Shown here one piece after another: positions 25,250 to 36,009 of a stretch of 64,000 nucleotides of DNA (position 1 is the first letter of the stretch; each line of letters opens with the position of its first letter). The position numbers and the translations under genes are program-made. The notes beneath the pieces were generated by a model. It had not been told where the DNA came from. It worked only from the letters and a program-made list of their open reading frames with translations, and did not search any database. This DNA is from Ophioderma brevispina (Eukaryota > Echinodermata > Ophiuroidea > Amphilepidida > Ophiodermatidae): positions 1 to 64,000 of the forward strand of contig JAMKCH010049164.1 in NCBI GenBank assembly GCA_023653785.1, written 5' to 3'.

Positions 25250-28200
25250 ACATAAAAATGTGAATGAAATAGCTCAACAGTAGAGGCCATAAGCGATTCA
25301 ACCTTGAAAAATTCTAATAAGGACTTTTGTATATTCTTGTAGGGCTATAGGTGATTATTATGAAAAAGTTGTCCGGCCTTCGGGCAGATGACGTGTCAGA
25401 TATTAAGTCAAAGGTCAATGACTTATAAGGCATATCAAGGATCATAATCCTCACCATTTGGTCTAAAAAGAACAAGGAGGTGTCTATACCAGGTTTTTGG
25501 GGTCAATAAACACAATTAGCACATAGAAAAACGATCAAAAGCACCCTTCCTTGATTTTAAATGTATAACACTATCTGCAATGAAATTGTACCTTTAAAAA
25601 CTCTGTCCCCCGGAACCATTTAAAGGTGTTTGGTTAAGACCTTTCTTGGATTCCTTAGTGTACAAAGCATCTGAACCCTTTTGATTTGATACAGGTGGCT
25701 TGTATAAGTCTCCCTCTTCTCCATTGATATAAAAAAAACGTTCCAATAGTCCTCCATTTGAACGTCATAGGAATGTTTTTAATGAAGTAATAATCATGGG
25801 GAAACTTGATTTCTCCGAATGCTGCTAAAAATAAGCCAATTTCTATTTTGAGTTAAAAATACAGGAATGTGTGATTTGCGAGGTTTTTGGGGCTGATTTG
25901 AAAAAGGAAAATCATGTTTTGGTACCATACACAGGAAGGTATTAAGTGCATAAAGTATATATATTTTTGATAAATTGAAAAATAAAATATTATAAGGTGG
26001 CACCATCCCCTTCCTCCCAAAAACTGAGTCTTGTCTTCAACTACCAAAGGTAAGGTGAACGTGACCCGATTATGTTGCGCTAAAATTAAAGCCAATGATG
26101 GTCCCAATTTACTGGCAGCCATTAGATTTCAAATCTCCCGACACACAGACCAAAAGTCCAGAGGGCCGTCGGTGGAGTGCAGGTCTACTTTGCAGTTTGC
26201 CGCACATCTTCTAGATGGGGACCCGTCCACACGTGGATCCGTTCTCCTCAGTCATGAATCGCGCAGATTGTGGCATATTAAGGGCTTACTCTTGGACTCT
26301 GTATCCCCTGTCAGTCAAATGGGACGCCCATGGCAGCGCGACCGTCAGGATTGATAGCCAGCTTGATCATATCTTCTCCAGGTTGCCAAGGATCCCAAAA
26401 TCCCTCGATGGCTCCTGGCTCGCGATTGCCTGCCTGCTGGTAGCCCAGTATAGCCCGGCGCTGTGGTTTCCCAAGCCGTTAGATCTGCTTGTAGGGAAGA
26501 GATCACTCCAAAAGGAGGGGACCTGGTAAGAGTCCTCCAGCCCGACGCGTTCGTCCCAGAGGCACAACCCATACTCCTAACCTGTCCGGTGCCGATTTCA
26601 TGCATGACTGTAAACACTGAGGTGGGAACTTTATGAACAGGCTGCCTTGCTCATGTTCAAAAATGGCAAATTCACAGAGCATTATAGGATTAAGCCTGCA
26701 CATGGTGCCGATAGATAGTTCGATCCATGGGCAATTTCTGAGACCGTAGACAAGGTTGGCTACTTTTTCCTCAAGAAGTCTTTCAGGAATGGGTTATCTT
26801 AGTGTCCTGACTGTCCCGAGGTTTCGTTTTTACCGAACAGCGACAGCAGACCCGTACAGGGCTCGGTGATGGCATGACATGTCCAATCTGGTGAAGGGTA
26901 TGTTTACGTATCGTCCCCAGGGTTCGTAGCCTTGTTCCGGATGGGATTTGCCATTGGTCTTGCAATTCTTGTGTCGGAACAGTTTAAAAACCCAACCGAA
27001 AGCTTAGTCTCCTGGAACTCCTAGTGGCGGTGGCTCTGGCTGTGTCTTTGTGGCCATAGGGGGTTCGGATATAATCCTTTTCTAACGGACGAGGCCCCCC
27101 ATCACCACCGCTTTGAGCGCAAGGATGTCTATATTCTTCCACATGAAGGCTTTTTGGCCAAGAATAAGACTCTTTCTTTTACCACCCCGAACCGTGTTTC
27201 TTCTTCGGCCATGTCTCACCAATAGTTGCAAGACCGGATTGCAGACAGCTTCAGAGAATCCTGCAGCAAAGGACCACATTGAGCCACCTGTATTTCCAGT
27301 CATCTGAAATGCCACAACAACACCATGATTGGTTGACTGGCTTCTTGTTATAGGGCAATATGAATGTTCTAGCCTCACGCTTCCTCCTGGGCTTCTATAA
27401 AGAGGCCTTCATCACAGACATTTTGGACAATCGTTGGAGTTCTCCTTCCACCTTCCAACAACTATTTGATGCATGTGTTAGTCAGGCTGAGAGGGTGTCG
27501 CCGTCCAATCCCGCTTGGCTGATCGACCTCGCATCTTGGCCCAGGAGCTTATGCACTATGGGTGGGCTTGACAGCTAGGGTTTACGTTGCGTTGGCCTAC
27601 CTTCCTGCGAGCCTTCTTCCGCCAAACCGATTAGCCATGCGTGGAATTCTCTGTGCAAAGTAAGGTTGTGGAAAGAAGCTAGCACTATACAGTGTATTCC
27701 CCTCTCAGGAGTGAGAGGGCAAAATACACATGATTGTCCTTACCATTCCACGACCTTATTGCTCTCACGCATTTGTTATTCTCTCGCACCTGGGCAGACA
27801 GGTCGTTGAAGGTTTTTTTTTTTTATGTTTTGTCCTCGCCCCATGGTATATTTGTCTCAGGCTTGGACGGAGTGTGGTCGAATCACACAGCGCCGCTGAT
27901 GTGCTCTGTGATATTTGGTTTGCGTTGCCATGTCCCGACTATTTCGGGAGTGTTGCTCATTTAGCAGTGGTAAATAGGGGTTTTTTAAAAATATTACCCA
28001 AATGAATATTGTTGCAAAAATGTCCTCCACTATTACCGACACTATTAAATCAACACAGGACTCCGCAGTTCGAGGGGGAAATTTTGTCCAAGAACAGTAT
28101 TCACTGATTTGACATAAATTGTAGCTGTTTCCATTATTATATATATTACAGGTCAAATATTGTTTTGGTTAAAAAATTTGTACAGACTGACTAACTGGCT

Positions 28201-28950
28201 AATTTACGTTTTATACAACCTGTAAAAATGCGGATTAAAAAGTGCTTTCTAATGCTGAAAGTCCATGAGATGGCTGCATTTGTATCCTAAAAAATATGTT
28301 TATTTGGTTTTATTGACCCTCAAAACATGGGTATAGACACCAACCTTTTTGCTTCTAGGCCAATTGGCTGAGCAGTTTTGACCCATCACATACCTTATAA
28401 AGGTCAGTGACCTTTGACCTAAATATGTGTCCCACCGCAGCACTTAAGGCCCGTTACATTTTTTTTAACATAGGATTTTGACTGTTTTCATATAGATTAT
28501 GATAATGTTTTGGTTTCTATTTGTACTTGTACAGACTGACGAATTGGTCTAATTTATGTTGAGAAAACATTGAAAAATTTTGATTAAGTGCTTTCTATGA
28601 ATTGACAGATAATATGACTTCATTTAAGCCTCATGAGACTGTTTTTCAATTGTGTTATTGGGAACCCCCCAAAAAAACTTGGTAATAAGACACCATGCAC
28701 TTTTTGCTTCTTAGGCCCATGGATGATCCCAAGGTTATCCCCCCTTCAGGGTCCGCTTCCGTATAAATCACCGTTCGTTCCCCTTTACATTGAATAGCTG
28801 ACCAACACAGCCACTTGAAGCGGGAACAAATTTTTTGGTTTTAATATTCAAATTATAGGCCTACCAGATATAAAAAAGATCCTTTATTAGAATTTTTTCA
28901 TGGGTGATAGGGCATGTGTTCAATACGACTCTTCTTACTAAAAACATTAT
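25250..28950. mobile_element. ~3.7-kb insertion with inverted ends in unit 2
   Basis: The left part (about 25,255-25,530) is a diverged reverse complement of segments at 28,220-28,470 and 28,860-28,945. One pair is TCTAATAAGGACTTTTGTAT and TCCTTTATTAGAATTTTTTC; another is GACCTTTGACTTAATAT-type sequence and GTCAGTGACCTTTGACC. A third related block lies at 28,480-28,720. The empty site is at about 14,680-14,725. The interior holds a possible DIRS-like fragment (26.0-27.7 kb). No intact protein was found. Confidence 0.6.
26030..27730 (+). pseudogene. possible retroelement fragment, weak DIRS resemblance
   Basis: Open frames in several phases with better coding-like composition than the flanks: 26,031-26,354, 26,215-26,529 and 27,360-27,578. 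The stretch around PALWFPKPLDLLV (about 26,450-26,490) resembles the W(F/Y)P-LL-L segment after the RNase H region in DIRS proteins. A 38-bp hairpin (27,692-27,729: GTGTATTCCCCTCTCA against TGAGAGGGCAAAATACAC) closes the block. It recalls the palindrome at 13,148-13,238 without sharing its sequence. Weak evidence; it could be another mobile element. Confidence 0.3.
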
Positions 28951-29489
28951 TAAAATTTACTGCCAAGTAAACTTACGTCATCCCCCCTGGCAAGATGCAG
29001 TCTGGAACAGATCTTAGATTGGACCTTTGACCTTGATCTATGCCATCACACATGAAGGACTACCTATTCCCTATTGCCACCTTAACCACGAGTTCTGAAT
29101 TAAAACGGACTTACAACTTTCGAAGGAGCGTGAAATGAAAAAACGAAAAACCTAACCAAACTGGAAACCCCCCACACCATCAATACACACACAAACATGA
29201 CCTCAGATAATTGCAAACCCAGATCGCTTACATATAATCAACCATTTACATGCTGCCTATTTTATTGAAAGCACCAGTTTTTGCAGTTTCATTTCCTACT
29301 AACATGATAACTCAAATCAACAGTCAACTTTGGGTAAGGAATATCTGCATTAATTAGAAGTTTACAATTCGAGGAAGTTATATAGGACAAGAATTTAGAT
29401 CAACAGCAAGATGCAAGAAGACAGCAATAAACAACTTGAACTAAGATCCAGTTATTGTTTTCCTATTTTTCCCACTTGCCATTAAACAG

Positions 29490-29720
29490 CCCATGGCACA
29501 TTTCTAGGGTCTATCCGCTTGGAGGTAAAGAAGCCCCAGCAGGTCTTGCTGGAAGCACCATCAGGTTTGGGGCATCTTCGAGGTCGTACATCCTCCGTGA
29601 AAAACCTCCGAATGCGTGGCACAGGGCTTTAAAGAATGATACCAAAGAAGAGGAGACAAGGAGAAGCGTTGTGGGTGGTCTGCTGGGATTACCGGAAGAG
29701 AAGAAAACCAGAAATTAGAT
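29490..29720 (+). CDS. PPP1R8: PPP1R8 exon B' (end of FHA and linker)
   Basis: Acceptor ATTAAACAG, then CCCATGGCACATTTC: CC completes Thr from exon A', followed by His-Gly-Thr-Phe-Leu-Gly. The middle reads STIRFGASSRSYILREKP, then a linker (KNDTKEEE) and GLLGLPEE, where NIPP1 has GLLGLPEEETELD. The STHGTFLG-type loop is the conserved asparagine/threonine side of FHA phosphopeptide binding. The 3' end is noisy (extra A in AAGAAAACC; TGTTGTAAG instead of GTAAG). Corrected against copy 1 it ends LPEEETELD before GTAAGA. Function: nuclear PP1 targeting and inhibition. Confidence 0.8.
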
Positions 29721-29770
29721 TGTTGTAAGAGCAGGAAGAGTCAGCAATTTGGCCTGCTTAACCCATTTTT

Positions 29771-30876
29771 ATTGTCCCCGCGATTGAGTTCAGGAACGGG
29801 ACTAAGAAATGAGCAGTGTCCGTCCGTTGTCCGGCCGTGATAAAAATGTTAACCCACGTGGTGTGCGATTTATTGGAGTTCTGTAAGGGCTATGATGATT
29901 GTAATTGGTGGAAAGAAGGCGGGTTGATGAGTTCACTACTGGCGTTAATTTTGGGTGTAAATAGGCTAATTAAGTATCTAATAGCATTAATTTATGAACA
30001 TTTCCTGCAGGCTTGTGTACAAGTTTTCTGGAGTTCGTAAGGTGTATAATGATGTAAACTTGGTGGAAGGAAGGAGGAAGCGGCTGAAGGTTCTCGACTG
30101 AATTAGGTTTGGGCATATTGCGGGCAATTGAGATGCAAAGGGCTAATTAATACGGAAAAAATCGCATATTCACTATATTTTTGCAAAACGGTACATCGGA
30201 TATATATGCAAAATTCCTTCACTGCTAGAAAGGCCTATCATGGTGCGGATCTTCTTTGACATTTTAAAGTGTGTGATTGGATGTGATATATGCGGCTTAG
30301 GATCACAAATGAGCTACTTAAATATGCGTAATTGCTGTATCACAAAATGGTAGATCAGATATATACAAAAAAGTCCTTCACTATGTGAAGACTCCTGCCA
30401 CTACATCTTTTGTGTAAATCGTATAAATGGGTCAAGTGCTGTGGCAATTTTTTTATGCAATTGATCTAATTAATATGCGTTAATTACTGTGTCACTGAAA
30501 CAGTACATCAGATATAAAGAATTTCTTCACTACGTGCAAGGCCTACTCGGCATACATTTTTGTGTGAATTGCAATTGCATCACAAAGTGCGTCTGGGCCA
30601 AAGGGGATTTTGAGCAATTGATCTCATAAAAATATGCATAATGCTGTATCGCTGGTGGTGAACGGTACATTGGATATGCACGGGGCGTATGGTGGGGTGT
30701 CGGTGTGGGGTGTTTTGGGAGGGGGAGGTGGGGTAATCTCTGGAGGGGGACGGGTGGGGTGTCGGGGAGGGGGATGGTTGGTTATACATTGGAGTTGCAT
30801 TTATTGCATGTTAATGATCGCGCAATTCGGCGGGGACATATTTTACGCATCGCGTAAATACGAGTTCGCCTTGTTT
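29771..30876 (+). mobile_element. TGTCCCCGCC-ended repeat, uninterrupted copy in unit 2
   Basis: Runs from ATTGTCCCCGCG to ATTCGGCGGGGACATATTTT plus CGCGTAAATACGAGTTCGCC. Four internal copies of a ~155-bp unit (starting near 30,190, 30,345, 30,495 and 30,660) each carry a variant of ACGGTACATCGGATAT, TCCTTCACTA and, further on, a TCTTTGTGT-type block. The G-rich tract is 30,685-30,780. This copy gives the empty site for the foldback insertion of unit 1. Confidence 0.7.
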
Positions 30877-31247
30877 TATTATACCCTCTCTTCTGCATCC
30901 TTGCATTTGCTTAAATACATTTCATTTGCCTAGGGTGCAGGAATGTTGGTTCATTGTGTGAACAATATTTGACACAGTAGATTTAAAAATAAAACTCTGT
31001 TCTACGGGCAGACAGACATTCAAGTAGTTCCGGTCAGGTAAATTAAAGTTGTAAATTTTGTCACCTGTTTCATTTGCATTTTGTTCAAAATCAAAAATTT
31101 TTTGCCAAAACATGGCAAAAGAGTTTTTGATGCATAAGTGTGCTGTTTCTGTAAGGTGTTGGAAACTGATGCTCAAACAAAGTGTGTATGGTGGGTGTGT
31201 GTGTTTTTGGGCACTGTGTGTGTTTACATTACAAAACCTTGTAAGTT

Positions 31248-32391
31248 GTGACCAGTGTTCGAAATACCATGTACACTGCACAAATGCATACAACTTTTTG
31301 GCTGTGCATGTAAGCTTTCACTCTTACCTCCACATGTGCATGTAAAATGTTAGTCATGAAATTGATACATCTGAACAAAATAACATACTCCATTTCAACT
31401 TGGAGATGTTGTAAATTTTTAAATATAAGGTCAAGAACATGCATCCTTACTAAGTGGTAAAATACCGTACTTATGATCTCATTGTTGTCCCCGCCGAACG
31501 AGTTCGGAATGGGGACTATGACATGAGCAACGTCCGTTCATCCGTCCCCCGTGATAAAAATGTTAACCCACTTTGTGTACAATTTAACTGAGTTCCGTAA
31601 GTGCTACAATGATGTAACTTGGTGGAAAGAAGTGGTTGATGAGTTCTCAACTGAGTAGATTTTGGGCTAAAAATAGCTAATTAAGTATCTATTTGCATAA
31701 TTTAATGAAAATTTCCCCGCAAGGCTTTGTTATACAAGTTATCTGGAATTCTGTAAGGAGGCGCATTTGATGTAACTTGTGGAAGGGAAGCGTGTGAAGA
31801 GTTCGCGACCTGATTAGATTGTTGGCACATTTTGGGCAAATTACATAGCAAATGAGCTAATAATATTCAAAAATTGGCGTAATCGCTGTCTTTTTGTTTG
31901 AAACGTATAATCGTATACCAAAATCCTTCAACTGAATAAAAGCTATCAATGGGTGCACATCTTCTTTGCCATTTTTGAAAAAGTCTCGGGAATGGGTGGG
32001 TGGGGTTTCTCGGGGAAGCGGGAAGGCTGGGGTTTCTTAGGATGGGAGGGGTGGGGTGTCTCCAGGAGGGAGGAGTGTCTCCGGAGGGGGAGTGTGGGAT
32101 GTCCGGGGAGGGGGAATGTCGGTGAGAGGTCAGAGTGGGTTGCATCGGGGAGGGGGACGGGTGGGGTTCCTATTGTAGACGATATACGTTTTAGTTGCAT
32201 TTATCACATTTTTAGTGCTCACACATTCGACGGGGACATTATTACACTTGCAAAATCCGATTTCGCTTTGTTTTTTCTTACTAGGAACTTTGCACTGTGC
32301 ATGTACGAACTATTTTTGGTGCATGTAACTTTTAGAGTTGGCGTGCACAGGTGCATGACTTTTTCATTTGCATTTCGAACACTGGTTGTGA
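31248..32391. mobile_element. outer element with exact 15-bp inverted ends, unit 2
   Basis: GTGACCAGTGTTCGAAAT at the left and ATTTCGAACACTGGTTGTGAC at the right share an exact inverted ACCAGTGTTCGAAAT. Flanking subterminal blocks (GCACAAATGCATACAACTTTT and its diverged reverse complement) extend the symmetry. The TGTCCCCGCC element lies within it. Confidence 0.6.
31485..32275 (+). mobile_element. TGTCCCCGCC-ended repeat, second copy in unit 2
   Basis: Left end TTGTCCCCGCCGAACGAGTT, right end ACATTCGACGGGGACATTAT. Contains a CCGTTCATCCGTCC run, two diverged GATGTAACTTGGTGGA blocks and a G-rich tract at 31,985-32,166. Equivalent to 22,874-23,690 in unit 1. Confidence 0.7.
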
Positions 32392-32565
32392 CATGTGGAA
32401 AACAAATTTTTGTCATAAAGTTAGAAATTGTACGGTTCAAGTTGGGTCAGTTTAGTTCTTGCTAAAACAATAAATTACAAAGAAGTTGAATGCTATAATA
32501 GACTGTATCTCAAACTCCATATTATGAAAAATATTGTGTTCATATTAATTTTTTCTGTACAGCAG

Positions 32566-32716
32566 AATTTGACAGAGTTCAATACAGCTCACAATAAGAG
32601 AGTGGGTGGTGGTGGTATTGAGGAGAATTTGCAGTCCCCTGAGGTTACAAGACCATCCAGGAAAAGAAAACACATTAGAGTCAGCTTTCATGAAGAAGAT
32701 GAAATTATCAATCCAG
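32566..32716 (+). CDS. PPP1R8: PPP1R8 exon C' (PP1-docking RVSF exon)
   Basis: Clean exon after CTGTACAGCAG, starting AATTTGACAGAG and ending AATCCAG before GTATGTG (phase 1). It encodes NLTEFNTAHNKRVGGGG, IEEN, a basic RKRKHI stretch, RVSFHEEDEIINP and the first base of Glu. It matches NIPP1 very closely. RVSF is the RVxF-type docking motif that binds the PP1 catalytic subunit, and the preceding basic stretch helps nuclear localisation and inhibition. The phase joins exactly to exon D. The acceptor is a tandem CAGCAG, so use of the first site would add one Gln. Confidence 0.93.
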
Positions 32717-32875
32717 GTATGTGTGTGTATGATATGATTCGCAAAATAATGAGGTCAGGTCAGACTTTAATATAATAGACCATGTGAAGTGGAACAAGAC
32801 AACAACCAAGGGTTCAAAGTCATTCAATAATAGGAAAATGTTACATATTTAAATTGGGGCATCCCCTTTAAAAAT

Positions 32876-33660
32876 TCCCTTTAAAAATGATGGCAAGTCT
32901 TTCAAAATTTCAATTGGAATCCACAACTCATGTTATGGGCCCACTGATGTGGAAGCATCCTCATTATCGTTGCCTGGTGAAGGTGCTAGAAATGTTTGGA
33001 AGTTTTAGACCTAATAAGTTTCCTGAATTAAAGAGAAACAATGAGATTTTCTGAGGATACAAATTGATTGGTTGTAGAACACATACCAAGCATGTTTCTG
33101 AAGTTTATTGGACAACAAGTAGAAAATAAAAATAAAAACTAAGTTTTTTTTCTGTCCTAATTGGCCCTATAAAGAAGCATGTACTTGGATTTTCTGTCAT
33201 GTGTGACATAAAATACTAAATAACTTTTTATGATGTGAAAACAGTGCTTTAGTCTTGTCTAGCCGCACTATGTGGCCCTAGGCAGGCGAGGCCGAAGGCC
33301 GAAGCCGAAGGCTGAGGAGCGAGGCCGAAGGCTGATAGTGGAATATACAGTGACCGAGGCCGAAAGTAGTGCTAGTAATACATTGCTAAGCATTCTTAAT
33401 ATGCAAAAAAAAAGTTTCAATTTCAGTGGATTTTTCTAGAAATATCCTTGTGTCTCTTCAATCAGTGGCATATCCAGAATCGGAAAAGCAGGGGTGCAAG
33501 AAAGAGTTAATTACTGCAAGTTTAGCAAACAGACTTATTCGTGCAGAACTCTTTATTGAAGTAGGATTATTGTTGTATAAGTGGACAATTTTTCGTAATT
33601 CCTAGCAACAATACTTGTAAAGAGTTATGTGAACCAGTTCAACATGTTGGTTGATAACAA
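32876..33660 (+). repeat. direct duplication, first copy (intron of PPP1R8)
   Basis: Nearly identical to 33,679-34,362 from CCCTTTAAAAATGATGGC to ATGTTGGTTGATAACA. It differs by an inserted block at about 33,259-33,374 of GAGGCCGAAGGC-type short repeats with CTAG..CACTA / TAGTGCTAG ends; the second copy has TTCACTTCAGTTGTGATTT there. An A17 run sits at the junction. Near identity points to a recent event or an assembly overlap that was not merged. Confidence 0.8.
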
Positions 33661-33678
33661 AAAAAAAAAAAAAAAAAA

Positions 33679-34362
33679 TCCCTTTAAAAATGATGGCAAG
33701 TCTTTCAAAATTTCAATTGGAATCCACAACTCATGTTATGGGCCCACTGATGTGGAAGCATCCTCATTATCGTTGCCTGGTGAAGGTGCTAGAAATGTTT
33801 GGAAGTTTTAGACCTAATAAGTTTCCTGAATTAAAGAGAAACAATGAGATTTTCTGAGGATACAAATTGATTGGTTGTAGAACACATACCAAGCATGTTT
33901 CTGAAGTTTATTGGACAACAAGTAGAAAAGAAAAAAATAAAAACTAAGTTTTTTTTCTGTCCTAATTGGCCCTATAAAGAAGCATGTACTTGGATTTTCT
34001 GTCATGTGTGACATAAAATACTAAATAACTTTTTGTGATGTGAAAACAGTGCTTTAGTCTTGTTCACTTCAGTTGTGATTTAATACATTGCTAAGCATTC
34101 TTAATATGCAAAAAAAAAGTTTCAATTTCAGTGGATTTTTCTAGAAATATCCTTGTGTCTCTTCAATCAGTGGCATATCCAGAATCGGAAAAGCAGGGGT
34201 GCAAGAAAGAGTTAATTACTGCAAGTTTAGCAAACACTTATTCGTGCAGAACTCTTTATTGAAGTAGGATTATTGTTGTATAAGTGGACAATTTTTCGTA
34301 ATTCCTAGCAACAATACTTGTAAAGAGTTATGTGAACCAGTTCAACATGTTGGTTGATAACA
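33679..34362 (+). repeat. direct duplication, second copy
   Basis: Lacks the ~115-bp GAGGCCGAAGGC block of the first copy. Otherwise it is almost the same sequence. No coding potential: open frames here are interrupted and unlike any NIPP1 segment. Confidence 0.8.
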
Positions 34363-34463
34363 CACAATTTTTAACTCTACTTCACGCCCCTGTGTTTCCA
34401 ATTCTGGATCCGTCACTCCCAATATAGCACCAAAACTGATTTGTACTTGTTTTTATTCTGCAG

Positions 34464-34528
34464 AGGATATCGATCCTTCAGTTGGAAGATTCAGAAACTT
34501 AGTCCAGACATCAGTTGTTCCAATTAAG
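34464..34528 (+). CDS. PPP1R8: PPP1R8 exon D
   Basis: 65-bp exon between TATTCTGCAG and GTGAGTGC. With the last base of exon C' it encodes 22 residues, EDIDPSVGRFRNLVQT then SVVPIK, ending in phase 0. This is one of the most conserved segments of NIPP1 (vertebrates have EDVDPSVGRFRNMVQT). It follows the RVSF motif and belongs to the central PP1-binding and inhibitory region that wraps the catalytic subunit. No irregularity seen. Confidence 0.93.
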
Positions 34529-35653
34529 GTGAGTGCTGGCATTTTCCTAATCCATCTACATCCATTTGTCACAATTCCAATTCCCCATATTGCTATTAAA
34601 ATGTAATAATAACATTCACTATACTGCTGTGTGAGGATTTATTGGAGCAAAAGATAATTGACCCTTCCTGATGCCAATGTGGTGGGGAAGGCCCCATTAG
34701 CTCTCTAGAGCTGACATCCTTTTAGGTAGATCTTCTTTTTAGTTCTACCAGGGTAACCAGCTACCCTCCTCCTTGGATTTTGTTAAAAACTCAAAGGGCA
34801 CACACAGCTTTTAAAATGTTTTTTGTGTGTTTTTCTTTTTCGTCAGGAAAAAAATAGTAATTTTCTGCAAGGCGGCCCCAAAAATGCAATAAAAATAAAT
34901 CCTGCTTTTGGCATAGCCTTCGCCATCTAAAACAAAAAAATGCATTTTGCATGGGTTCCATTTTTTCCCCAAAAGACTCTTTTCTTTCTCTTCACAATCT
35001 GCAATATGGATAAATTTAGAGTTTTTGTATGGGTTAGGAGTTTCCCATTGCTCTAACTTTGAATCAGAAATCCCCTGGGCCCACACTCTTGCCAGTCTTG
35101 GGATTGTGACTGCAGTTATATCATCTCCACTCTGTTCAGTCTGAAGTATGAAGTAAACAGTATCTGTGTGTCTTAATGCTGAAATAAATGACTGAGAATA
35201 TTCACTAATCAGTCACAATGACAATTGAATGAATAATTCATCACAAGTGAATACACCAAAGTCCAACTCTGCTGACATAGCTATATTCTGTCCATCAAGA
35301 TCTAAAAGTATAGAGTAATGAATTTCTCACAATTAGTGCTGGCTATAATTGTGAGACACGGTCAAAGCCATGGGCGAATGAAGATGCAATGCAGGAAATT
35401 AACTCTTGCACAGATACAAACCAGTTATCAATGCTGAAGAATGCAAGAATTAATTGGGAGACTTGTATAGGAGATAGCGATTACTCCATACTTCTTGGTG
35501 GACAGAGTATAGCTCTGTCAGCAGAGTTGAACTTTGGTTAAAACAGTATACATTCTTACATGCTTCCCAGGAAGTCAATTAGGATGTATAAGTGAGTTTA
35601 TTGTGACTATAAAGTACCATTTTTTAACGAGATCCTCTAAATCCTTTCAACAG

Positions 35654-36009
35654 AAGAGGCGTTCAGATGAAGGTCATCATCCATTAACAGCAGACACTAT
35701 GGCCAAGAGGTTGCAGGGACTGTACAGCCCATCCTTGTATTCTGATTTGCCAAAACACAAACGAACAAAACCTCACCGACTGCCATCACACCCACGTCCC
35801 CACAGTTTGGGACAATAAGCAGCAGTACTTTAGGCTTCATGCACATGCCTAATCTGGCACCAGACGTTGACCTTGAGCCTTCGGAGCCTGAAGTGACCAA
35901 GGCACCGATTGTGATTAGTGCTCCTAATGTGTCAACAGGGCCCAAGAAAAAAGTTTATGCCAAAGAGGCGTGGCCCGGGAAGAAACCCACTCCGTCGTTA
36001 CTTTTGTAG
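35654..36009 (+). CDS. PPP1R8: PPP1R8 terminal exon E, with one apparent frameshift
   Basis: Starts after CTTTCAACAG with AAGAGGCGTTCAGATG (phase 0 from exon D). The first frame (KRRSDEGHHPLTADTMAKRL..) runs to a stop at 35,816-35,818. The conserved C-terminus (MPNLAPDVDLEP ... KKKVYAKEAWPGKKPTPSLLL, stop at 36,007-36,009) is in the next frame, open from 35,746. The two frames overlap at 35,746-35,815, so one base is missing or extra there, probably in CCAAAACACAAACG. Either a sequence error or a real mutation that would remove the C-terminal tail, which in NIPP1 contributes PP1 and RNA binding. The length otherwise fits the family. Confidence 0.88.

Larger units (their letters stand above)
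24301..32875 (+). repeat. PPP1R8 duplication unit 2 (exons A', B', C')
   Basis: The second unit begins head-to-tail with unit 1 at CACCTCTAAC (24,301; equivalent 13,709). It carries exons A', B' and C', joined by a normal intron to exons D and E. Its private insertion is 25,250-28,950. It lacks the 14.9 kb MITEs and the 16.8-21.65 kb foldback of unit 1. Its last exon C' is clean; A' and B' still contain small indels. Confidence 0.8.

Noticed and set aside
33268..33360. GAGGCCGAAGGC repeats considered as a CRISPR-like array or coding repeat
   Set aside because: Too short and contiguous (no spacers), in an animal intron, and missing from the near-identical second copy.
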